This document shows, piece by piece, positions 30,443 to 36,806 of a stretch of DNA of 36,806 bases. The notes under the pieces were generated by a model, which saw only the letters and a program-made list of their open reading frames with translations, ran no database searches and had not been told where the DNA came from. The position numbers were made by a program, and so were the translations under genes. The stretch is from Helicobacteraceae bacterium (lineage in GTDB: Bacteria > Campylobacterota > Campylobacteria > Campylobacterales > Sulfurimonadaceae). The stretch spans positions 1 to 36,806 of the forward strand of contig JAMOSG010000029.1 in the NCBI GenBank assembly GCA_027063225.1. The letters run 5' to 3'. Every line of letters begins with the position of its first letter. Position 1 is the first letter of the stretch.

Positions 30443-32572
30443 ATGAAAAAACCCCAACTAAAGCTTCTTGTAGCACTTTGTTTATTACTGTTTTATAGTG
30501 ATACTTTTGCACAAACATTGCGGGGGATTACACTTGAGACTATCCAAACAAATCCACGTATTTTAGAAAAATTGAGCGAATTTAGAGCTTCTCAACAAAC
30601 TCAAAATAGTGCAGGTTCTAACTATCTTCCAAAGTTAGACCTTGAACTATCCTATTCGATAAACAATTCACTTAATCAATTAGATGGTACACAAAATCTA
30701 GGTAGAATTGCCTTAGAAAATAGTTATAACACATATAAAGCTTCTTTAACTTTAACGCAAAATCTTTTTGAGGGTTTTGGGAGTGAAACAAAGTATGATT
30801 TTGCAAAGATGGAGAGTTTTTTTAAGGCATATAACTATGTTACAACACTCCATAGTGTAGCATTTGAAGTGATCAAGACCTATACGGAACTTTTTTATGT
30901 AACAGAATTACTAAAAACTTCTATGCACTATTTAACACAGCAAAAAAAGTTACTTTATCAACAAAATCTTTCTCAACTTCAAAAGATAAAATTACAACTT
31001 AGTATAGAAAAAATAAAACTTATTGTTGCTAAAAACTTACAAAAAGTTAGAGATGCAAAGTTTCACTACAGAGCTTTGGTTGGTAGGCTTCCTCAATTTA
31101 AAAGATTTAAAAAACCTAATTTTAATCTTGCTGTTCCAAAAGTTTTAGAATCTGCACAACTTTATGCACTAAGACACAACCCTGAACTTTTAGCATTAGA
31201 GTTTCATGTAAAAGCTTTACGTTTAGAAAAAGAGGTTTTTAAGAGTTCTTACTATCCAAAGATTGACTTAAAAATTCAACAAAACTACCAAGATATGACA
31301 CAAAGAAATCTCTATGAGCAACCAGATGATAGATTTATAGCTGGGGTATATTTGCACTATAATCTTTTTGAAGGGTTTAAAACCGATGCCAAAGTGCAAA
31401 AGCAAGTAAGTGTTATAGTAGGGGCTACACAAAGGGCAAATCAAAAAAAACGTGAAATTCTTTTTGCATTAGATAAAGCGTGGCAAGAGTATAAATCTGC
31501 ACAATATAAAGAGAAAAAATTACACAACTATAGAACTTTTTTACAACAAGAGGCTCATCTACTTACAAATATGGAAGATAAGTTAAATTTTAATAAAGAT
31601 TCTTATGAAGTGGAATATGATTTAGTCTCTGCTAAGTATGAGCTTTTATTTGCAAAATATAAAATTTTAGATGGTATGGGGCTTTTGGTTAAAAGTGTTG
31701 TTGGGGATACTCGTTTATTAATGAGTAAAGTAAATTTACGTAAAGATATTGTACCAAGAGAGATTTTAGATAAAGAGTATTTACCAAAAGATAGAGATAG
31801 AGATGGTGTAGCTGATGTAAAAGATTTATGTGATAACTCTTTAGCATTTAAAGGGGTTGAATATTTTGGATGTTCTAAAATTGGGGATTTTGATGAAAAT
31901 ATAAACCTTTTAGAGAGGGTGTCTCCAAAGATAAAAAAACAAAAACCTAAGAAGAAAAAAAGAGTAGTAAAACATAAAAGCAAAGTACATAAAAAAGTTG
32001 TAAAAAAACAGAAAAAAAGAGTTTACAAAAAGCCTAAAAAAGAGGTTGCTGCAGTTAGTGAGGAGTATTTAAAAAATAGTTTTATTCAAGAAAATATGAT
32101 TCAAAATCATCGTATGATAGGGGATGGTTTTGATAATGGCTTATTTGAAGATGATGATCTTTCTGATGTGAGTTGTGTGAATGTTCCTTCTGGATATGAA
32201 CTAGATAAAAATGGGTGTGCAACATCGTTTGTTTTAACAATACCTAGTAAATTTGAAAATAGTAAAAAACAATTACCAAAAGAGATAGAGAATAAAATAG
32301 CAGAACTTGCTGCATTTTTAAACAGAAATCCTGAGTTAAATGTAAAAATTATTGGTTATGGTAGTAGAACAAAAAGAAGTAATAAATGGTATAATATTAA
32401 ACTTTCAAAAAAACGTGCAAAACGTTTAAAAGAGGAACTTGTAAAACGTGGAGTTTTCTCCTTTAGAATAACTACTGATGGAAAAGGTTTTGCAAATCCT
32501 ATAGCAGATAATGCAACAAAACAAGGGCGTGAGAAAAATCGCCGTTTAGAGATAAAGTTTGTAAGGAAGTAG
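30443..32572 (+). CDS. TolC-like outer-membrane efflux domain fused to an OmpA-like domain
   Basis: The 709-residue protein has a signal peptide (about 1-23, ending TFA-Q) and a TolC-family domain (about 27-435) with two internal repeats, each bearing a LTQNLFEGFGSE / LHYNLFEGFKTD strand motif and long coiled-coil helices. Then come an Asp-rich calcium-binding type-3-repeat-like motif (about 449-462; DRDRDGVADVKDLC), a very basic Lys-rich linker (about 496-535), and an OmpA-like domain (about 590-709). The OmpA domain keeps the Arg of LSKKRAKRL and the NRRLEI end, but the usual peptidoglycan-binding Asp after GHT is not obvious. A single chain would form a channel and anchor to the cell wall. 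Only six bases after a TATAAT at 30431-30436, the ATG lacks a ribosome site, so a leaderless mRNA or coupling to ymdB is possible. Confidence 0.85.
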   Translation: MKKPQLKLLVALCLLLFYSDTFAQTLRGITLETIQTNPRILEKLSEFRASQQTQNSAGSNYLPKLDLELSYSINNSLNQLDGTQNLGRIALENSYNTYKASLTLTQNLFEGFGSETKYDFAKMESFFKAYNYVTTLHSVAFEVIKTYTELFYVTELLKTSMHYLTQQKKLLYQQNLSQLQKIKLQLSIEKIKLIVAKNLQKVRDAKFHYRALVGRLPQFKRFKKPNFNLAVPKVLESAQLYALRHNPELLALEFHVKALRLEKEVFKSSYYPKIDLKIQQNYQDMTQRNLYEQPDDRFIAGVYLHYNLFEGFKTDAKVQKQVSVIVGATQRANQKKREILFALDKAWQEYKSAQYKEKKLHNYRTFLQQEAHLLTNMEDKLNFNKDSYEVEYDLVSAKYELLFAKYKILDGMGLLVKSVVGDTRLLMSKVNLRKDIVPREILDKEYLPKDRDRDGVADVKDLCDNSLAFKGVEYFGCSKIGDFDENINLLERVSPKIKKQKPKKKKRVVKHKSKVHKKVVKKQKKRVYKKPKKEVAAVSEEYLKNSFIQENMIQNHRMIGDGFDNGLFEDDDLSDVSCVNVPSGYELDKNGCATSFVLTIPSKFENSKKQLPKEIENKIAELAAFLNRNPELNVKIIGYGSRTKRSNKWYNIKLSKKRAKRLKEELVKRGVFSFRITTDGKGFANPIADNATKQGREKNRRLEIKFVRK

Positions 32573-33826
32573 ATGCATAAGGTTTTAGTGGTTTGTTTGT
32601 CTTGTTTGGTTACTACTACTCTTAGTGGGTATGATGATTATGATTCAAAAGAGTATGAAAAACCAATCTCTGAACATACAATAGTCTCTCATGGTAGTGA
32701 TGATCTTCAAAGCTCTTATGAGGAGGATGATGCCACTTTTGAGGAACCAGTTTCTGACACAGCTTTTTCTCATAAAGAAAAAACACGACAACAAAGTGTG
32801 ATAGATAACCACGAAAGAGAAATTATCCAACACGATTTTTATGATGATGGTGGATCTGCACAAGAGGATGATACTTTAGATCTTTTATATGGTGATACTC
32901 CAAATGACTATGTAGAACATGCTACACCAGTTGAAGAACCAGAAGAGTTTGCTGGTTATGAGATAACAACAGAGCCTATAGTAACTAAAAAAGAGGAAGA
33001 TACAGACACCTTAGAGATAGATGAGGAGAGCTCTTCATCTTTGTGGGGTTCTTTACTCCCAAGCTCGAAAAAAAAAGAGAAAAAATATGAAACTATTGAG
33101 CCTCAACCTGTAGAGATAGAGAGTGAATATGATGATATTTACGATATAGAAGAACCTGTGGAAGAGTCTTACACTAAAAGAGTTTCTAGGGCTTATAAAG
33201 TTATTGAACCACAAGAGACTCAAGAGCTAACACAGAGCATGGATAGTACATATCAACACAGTCAAAAAAAGGTAGATCCACAAGCGACATTAATAGAAAC
33301 AAAAATGTTTCAACGTAAACAAAACCTCGATAAAGATGAAGATGGTGTTTATGATCGTAAAGATATGTGTCCAAATACACCACTTGGTGCAACAGTTGAT
33401 GAAAATGGTTGTCCATTAGATAGTGATGGAGATGGTGTTTATGATTACAAAGATGTTTGTAAAAATACACCATTACGTGCTAAAGTGGATAAAAATGGAT
33501 GTGAGATAAAAAAAGTTGCTAAAAAGATGCTCAAAGTAACTTTTAAACCAAAATCTACCAGACTCACTTATAACTCTTTTAGTGAGATTTTACGCTTTAG
33601 TGACTTTTTGAAAAAATATCCCCGTTACGATACGCAGATTATTGCTTATGCTGTGAATGATAGAGCATTAGATTTAGCAAAAAAAAGAGCAAATGCAATT
33701 AAAGAAGCCTTGATTATAGAGGGGATAGATGCGAGTCGCATAGAGACATCTGCATACTCTCAAAATAGAAAAAATGCAGATCATCTTTTAGATAAAACAC
33801 CTATTGAGGTAAGGATATTTTACTAG
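32573..33826 (+). CDS. Acidic OmpA-like protein with calcium-binding repeats
   Basis: The 417-residue protein starts directly after the stop of the TolC-OmpA gene, with no gap. A signal peptide (about 1-18) leads to about 230 residues that are strongly acidic and low-complexity (many Asp, Glu, Ser, Tyr), probably disordered. Two type-3-repeat-like motifs follow (DKDEDGVYDRKDMCPNTP and DSDGDGVYDYKDVCKNTP, about 258-303), then a divergent OmpA-like domain (about 315-417). The usual peptidoglycan Asp position reads YAV and the NRRV end is PIEV, so cell-wall binding may be weak. It probably works with the fusion protein upstream, perhaps by charge pairing with its Lys-rich linker. No other function is recognised. 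Confidence 0.8.
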   Translation: MHKVLVVCLSCLVTTTLSGYDDYDSKEYEKPISEHTIVSHGSDDLQSSYEEDDATFEEPVSDTAFSHKEKTRQQSVIDNHEREIIQHDFYDDGGSAQEDDTLDLLYGDTPNDYVEHATPVEEPEEFAGYEITTEPIVTKKEEDTDTLEIDEESSSSLWGSLLPSSKKKEKKYETIEPQPVEIESEYDDIYDIEEPVEESYTKRVSRAYKVIEPQETQELTQSMDSTYQHSQKKVDPQATLIETKMFQRKQNLDKDEDGVYDRKDMCPNTPLGATVDENGCPLDSDGDGVYDYKDVCKNTPLRAKVDKNGCEIKKVAKKMLKVTFKPKSTRLTYNSFSEILRFSDFLKKYPRYDTQIIAYAVNDRALDLAKKRANAIKEALIIEGIDASRIETSAYSQNRKNADHLLDKTPIEVRIFY

Positions 33827-33898
33827 AAGTTTTTAGGAAGCTTGACTTTATTTCACAATATAGTGTAAAATTGCACTTGTAATGAAAAAGTTATACAG

Positions 33899-33961
33899 AT
33901 GAAAATACAAATTCCTTCCCATTTTACAATCCCAAATCTATTTAAGGCAGTTAATATATGA
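33899..33961 (+). CDS. Possible 20-residue leader peptide before rho
   Basis: An ATG at 33899 opens a 20-codon frame ([20 protein letters not shown]) whose TGA stop overlaps the rho start as ATGA. No strong ribosome site is present. Escherichia coli rho also has a leader region with a short peptide, so regulation of rho by coupling or attenuation is conceivable, but the frame could be chance. Confidence 0.3.
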   Translation: MKIQIPSHFTIPNLFKAVNI

Positions 33962-35307
33962 GTGAAAACAATTCTTCAAAACCTCGTAAGACTACAAAAT
34001 CTAACAACACAAAAAATTCTAAACAACGTTCCCATACACCAGCAAATGCAAATAGTATAGATGAACTTCGTACAAAGAGTATTGAAGAGCTAGTAGCAAT
34101 GGCTACAGAGCTTGGTGTTGAGCATCCAAATGAACTAAAACGTCAAGATGTAATTTTTGAAATTTTAAAAGCGCAAACTGCGCAGGGAGGGTTTATCCTC
34201 TTTAGTGGTATTTTAGAGATTATGCAAGATGGCTATGGTTTTATCCGCTCGATTGATAAAAGTTTTAATGAGTCTATTAATGATGCGTATGTTTCAAATA
34301 CACAAATTCGCCGTTTTGCACTTAGAAATGGAGATGTAGTAACAGGACAAGTTCGCCCTCCAAAAGATCAAGAGCGTTATTATGCACTTATTAAAATCGA
34401 AGCGGTAAATGGACTTCCGCCAGAAGAGAGTAAAAAGCGTCCACTTTTTGAAAACCTTACACCACTATATGCAACAGAGCAGATTAAGCTTGAGTATAAA
34501 CCAAATGGTATTACAGGGAGAATGATGGATCTTTTTGCTCCTATTGGTAAGGGGCAGCGTGGACTTATTGTTGCACCACCAAGAAGTGGTAAAACAGAGC
34601 TTTTAAAAGAGATTGCACATGGTATTACAACCAATAATCCAGAGATAGATTTGATGGTTTTACTTGTAGATGAGCGTCCAGAAGAGGTTACAGATATGGA
34701 GCGTAGCGTAAAAGGGGAAGTGTATAGTTCAACTTTTGATATGCCTGCTAAAAACCATGTAAAAGTAGCAGAGATGGTTATAGAAAAAGCAAAACGTCGT
34801 GTTGAGCTAGGGCATGATATTGTGATACTACTTGATTCTATTACACGTCTTGCTCGTGCATACAATACTGTAACACCTTCAAGTGGTAAAGTACTCTCAG
34901 GCGGTGTTGATGCCAATGCACTTCATAAACCAAAACGTTTCTTTGGTGCTGCACGTAATATTGAAAATGGTGGAAGCTTAACTATTATTGCTACAGCTCT
35001 TGTAGAGACTGGAAGTCGTATGGATGAAGTAATTTTTGAGGAGTTTAAAGGAACTGGAAACTCTGAAGTTGTTTTAGATAGAAAAATAGCAGAGCGTAGA
35101 ATTTTCCCTGCGATTGATATTTTAAAATCTGGTACACGTAAAGATGAACTTTTAATTGGTCCAGAAGTTTTACAAAAAGTTTTTATTCTACGTCAAATGC
35201 TTCATAAACAAGAAAATGAAGTAGAAGCTCTGAAATTTATCTATAATATTATGGGTAAAAAAGATACAAATGCAGAGTTTTTAGAAAGTATGAACACGGA
35301 TAAATAG
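33958..35307 (+). CDS. rho: Transcription termination factor Rho
   Basis: The 449-residue hexameric helicase ends untranslated transcripts. After a Lys/Ser/Asn/Thr-rich leader of about 30 residues comes the Rho_N domain (about 33-72), then the cold-shock RNA-binding domain (about 76-152), then the ATPase: P-loop [15 protein letters not shown] at about 201-215, [14 protein letters not shown]alker B/Q-loop area, and [21 protein letters not shown]-loop. All catalytic motifs are intact. An AAGGCAG site lies about nine bases upstream of the ATG. murI follows three bases after its stop, as in H. pylori. Confidence 0.97.
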   Translation: MSENNSSKPRKTTKSNNTKNSKQRSHTPANANSIDELRTKSIEELVAMATELGVEHPNELKRQDVIFEILKAQTAQGGFILFSGILEIMQDGYGFIRSIDKSFNESINDAYVSNTQIRRFALRNGDVVTGQVRPPKDQERYYALIKIEAVNGLPPEESKKRPLFENLTPLYATEQIKLEYKPNGITGRMMDLFAPIGKGQRGLIVAPPRSGKTELLKEIAHGITTNNPEIDLMVLLVDERPEEVTDMERSVKGEVYSSTFDMPAKNHVKVAEMVIEKAKRRVELGHDIVILLDSITRLARAYNTVTPSSGKVLSGGVDANALHKPKRFFGAARNIENGGSLTIIATALVETGSRMDEVIFEEFKGTGNSEVVLDRKIAERRIFPAIDILKSGTRKDELLIGPEVLQKVFILRQMLHKQENEVEALKFIYNIMGKKDTNAEFLESMNTDK

Positions 35308-35310
35308 ATA

Positions 35311-36057
35311 GTGAAAGTTGGTGTTTTTGATAGTGGAATAGGTGGACTTAGTGTTGTTAAGTCTTTACTACAACACCAACTTTTTGAAGAGATTATCTAC
35401 TATGGTGATACTGCTAGAGTTCCTTATGGAATAAAAGATAAAAATACAATTATTCGCTACGCTTTAGAGGCGGTTGAGTTTTTTAAAAATTTTGATTTAG
35501 ATTTAATAATAGTAGCATGTAATACTGTAAGTGCTTATGCACTTGATGAGATGCGTCAAAACGCTTCATGTAGTGTTGTTGGTGTTGTAGAAGCTGGAGT
35601 TTTAGCAACATCAAATGCTTTAAAAGAGAAAAAAAATGCTAGTATTTTAATTCTTGGAACAAAAGCTACAATTAACTCACAAGCGTATGAAATTGGTTTA
35701 AAAGATTTGGGATTTTTAAACCTCACACCAAAAGCAACACCCCTTTTTGTTCCTTTAGTTGAAGAGGAAATTTATGAAGGGGAGATTTTAGAAGCAACTT
35801 TTAAACACTACTTTACAAACCTTACAAAACCTGAAGCACTCATTTTAGGATGTACCCATTTTCCTCTTATATCTTCTGCACTTGCAAACTACTTTGGAGA
35901 AGACACTTTGTTAATCCACTCTGGAGAGGCGATAGTGGAGTACTTAGAGAAACATTTTAACTTTACGCAAAAGTTCCCATTGCCACAAATGAAATTTTTT
36001 GCTTCTGAGAATCCTGAAAATTTACGTAGGGTTGCGGTTAAGTGGTTGGAGCTTTAG
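35311..36057 (+). CDS. murI: Glutamate racemase
   Basis: MurI makes D-glutamate for peptidoglycan. The 248-residue protein starts at GTG, three bases after rho, and matches the family: FDSGIGGLSVV with Asp7-Ser8, GDTARVPYG, the first catalytic Cys70 in VACNTVSAYA, and the second, Cys181, in LGCTHFPL with His183. The end overlaps the convergent nuclease-type gene by four bases. Confidence 0.96.
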   Translation: MKVGVFDSGIGGLSVVKSLLQHQLFEEIIYYGDTARVPYGIKDKNTIIRYALEAVEFFKNFDLDLIIVACNTVSAYALDEMRQNASCSVVGVVEAGVLATSNALKEKKNASILILGTKATINSQAYEIGLKDLGFLNLTPKATPLFVPLVEEEIYEGEILEATFKHYFTNLTKPEALILGCTHFPLISSALANYFGEDTLLIHSGEAIVEYLEKHFNFTQKFPLPQMKFFASENPENLRRVAVKWLEL

Positions 36058-36806
36058 ATACTCTCTAATTTCACCAACTCCCACCCATGAAACACAAGCA
36101 CCACCTTTTTAAGGGTTAATCCTTTTTTTATGTACTGCGTTACTAGTTCATCATTTTGGTATTTGTTAAGTTGCTCGATTGCTTCATTTTTGAGTTGTTC
36201 TATTTTTGCTTTGGTTGGTTTTTCTTCTCTTTTTATATATTTAAACTCTAAAAGTCCAAAGTATTTTATATACTCATTATTAAATGGTTTTATCAGTATA
36301 TCTACAAACCCTTTTTGTAGTTCTGCTTCACTTTTTATTATGTAGTATGGAACTAGTGAAAGGTAAGCTATATACATAGCTTTTATATGTTGCTCTTTGT
36401 ATATATAATCTCTAATGCTTGAATTAAGCTCTATTTGTTTTGCTAAAAATTCAAATATATCTAGTTTCCCCTCCAAAGCAAACTTCTCAAAGTGATCTTC
36501 AAGGTGAGATACTCTTAGTTTAAATACTTTTTCCATTGTAAGAGTATCTTTTAAAAAGTCTATATCTATCCTTTTTACTGTTTCATTTGGTATTTGAAGG
36601 TTGAGTTTAAATGTTTTATCTTTTATAGTTACAAGCCCTAAATAAAACATTAAAGATTTAAAGTTATTCTCCTCTTCAAGATTTAATGCTGAGAAGTCTT
36701 GTACAAGATTATTTAAACTTACACTCTGTCCACCTATTAAAGTTCTTAGAGTTTCAAAGTTACCATTTAACTTTTTATTTGTGTAGATAATGCTTCTGAG
36801 TTTAGA
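36054..36806 (-). CDS. PD-(D/E)XK nuclease-type protein, C-terminal part (5' end beyond window)
   Basis: The frame stays open to the last base, so the gene starts outside the window; an internal ATG at 36650 is not the true start because the residues before it (for example LIGGQSVSLNNLVQDFSALNLE when read in pieces) continue the family pattern. About 250 C-terminal residues are visible. They include the KSLMFYLGLVTIKDK linker region typical after an AAA-ATPase-like domain, and the nuclease core GFVDILIKP with LLEFKYIK. It overlaps the end of murI by four bases in convergent orientation. The last third is nearly the same as the partial gene at 1-367, which lies in inverted orientation. Confidence 0.78.
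   Translation of the reverse strand, partial: SKLRSIIYTNKKLNGNFETLRTLIGGQSVSLNNLVQDFSALNLEEENNFKSLMFYLGLVTIKDKTFKLNLQIPNETVKRIDIDFLKDTLTMEKVFKLRVSHLEDHFEKFALEGKLDIFEFLAKQIELNSSIRDYIYKEQHIKAMYIAYLSLVPYYIIKSEAELQKGFVDILIKPFNNEYIKYFGLLEFKYIKREEKPTKAKIEQLKNEAIEQLNKYQNDELVTQYIKKGLTLKKVVLVFHGWELVKLESI
36079..36420 (-). repeat. Inverted repeat, right copy (nuclease gene segment)
   Basis: Reverse complement of 1-342 with about 94% identity by eye and no gaps. The left copy reaches the window edge, so the repeat is probably longer in the genome. Distance between the copies is about 35.7 kb. Confidence 0.9.

Noticed and set aside
33201..33473. 90-codon His/Tyr/Leu-rich minus-strand frame
   Set aside because: It mirrors the Asp-rich calcium-type repeats of the acidic OmpA-like gene; the composition is an artefact of that repeat.
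34380..34916. 178-codon open frame on the minus strand inside rho
   Set aside because: It lies wholly antisense to rho, which has complete motifs; its translation is Ser/Ile/Val-rich without domain features, and there is no ribosome site.
1..36806. CRISPR arrays, tRNA or rRNA genes
   Set aside because: No regularly spaced repeats, cloverleaf-like segments or rRNA-like stretches were noticed in any intergenic region.

Overview
The window is AT-rich, tightly packed bacterial chromosome. Every clearly recognisable gene points to Campylobacterota, probably a denitrifying, sulfur-oxidiser-like relative such as Sulfurimonas or Sulfurovum. Evidence for this is the block metK / ndk / yceD / rpmF / plsX / fabH and the rho-murI pair (both arranged as in Helicobacter pylori), a futalosine-pathway MqnC, histidine kinases with the H-box AHQWRQPL, and a divergent NO-reductase-like heme-copper enzyme. 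There is no rRNA, tRNA, transposase, integrase or CRISPR array that I can see, and no gene-free stretch longer than about 200 bases.

Layout. (1) 1-367: C-terminal part of a PD-(D/E)XK nuclease-type protein, cut by the window edge; an inverted near-copy lies at 36054-36806, so about 36 kb is framed by inverted repeats. (2) 431-895: ribH, normally next to nusB in this phylum but here about 14 kb away from it. (3) 909-12585: a SUV3-type RNA helicase and a large signalling block on the minus strand (three histidine kinases, a lone receiver, a receiver-GGDEF diguanylate cyclase, and a receiver-PAS-degenerate GGDEF-EAL phosphodiesterase), with a divergent OmpR-type regulator. (4) 12605-14873: a porin and the phosphate-binding protein PstS, divergently transcribed, each preceded by the same 22-bp direct-repeat operator four bases upstream of its -10 box. 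(5) 14996-18370: nusB, mqnC, a zinc-motif-less M16 peptidase homologue and a Crp/Fnr regulator, translationally coupled by TAATG overlaps. (6) 18365-21930: a perfect FNR-type palindrome, then a two-subunit heme-copper NO-reductase-like enzyme, two membrane proteins of unknown function and a 27-residue single-helix peptide. (7) 21952-27440: peroxiredoxin, metK, ferredoxin, ndk, yceD, rpmF, plsX, fabH. (8) 27479-30413: a HIT-like protein, a DEAD-box RNA helicase and a YmdB-type phosphoesterase. (9) 30443-33826: an unusual TolC-like/OmpA fusion followed directly by a second, very acidic OmpA-like protein. (10) 33958-36057: rho and murI.

How the parts fit. The Crp/Fnr gene, the palindrome and the NO reductase form a plausible nitrosative-stress or denitrification unit. 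The OmpR-type regulator, porin and PstS form a plausible phosphate-starvation unit. The overlapping signalling genes hold both a cyclase and a phosphodiesterase, so the block likely sets a local c-di-GMP balance. The TolC-OmpA pair looks like an outer-membrane export or anchoring device. The most unusual items are the mirror-arranged Pho-like operators, the TolC-OmpA fusion with its charge-complementary neighbour, the Asp-containing active site of the NO-reductase-like enzyme with a subunit II lacking CuA ligands, and the inverted repeats at both ends. Functional statements rest on motif reading by eye; no database search was possible.
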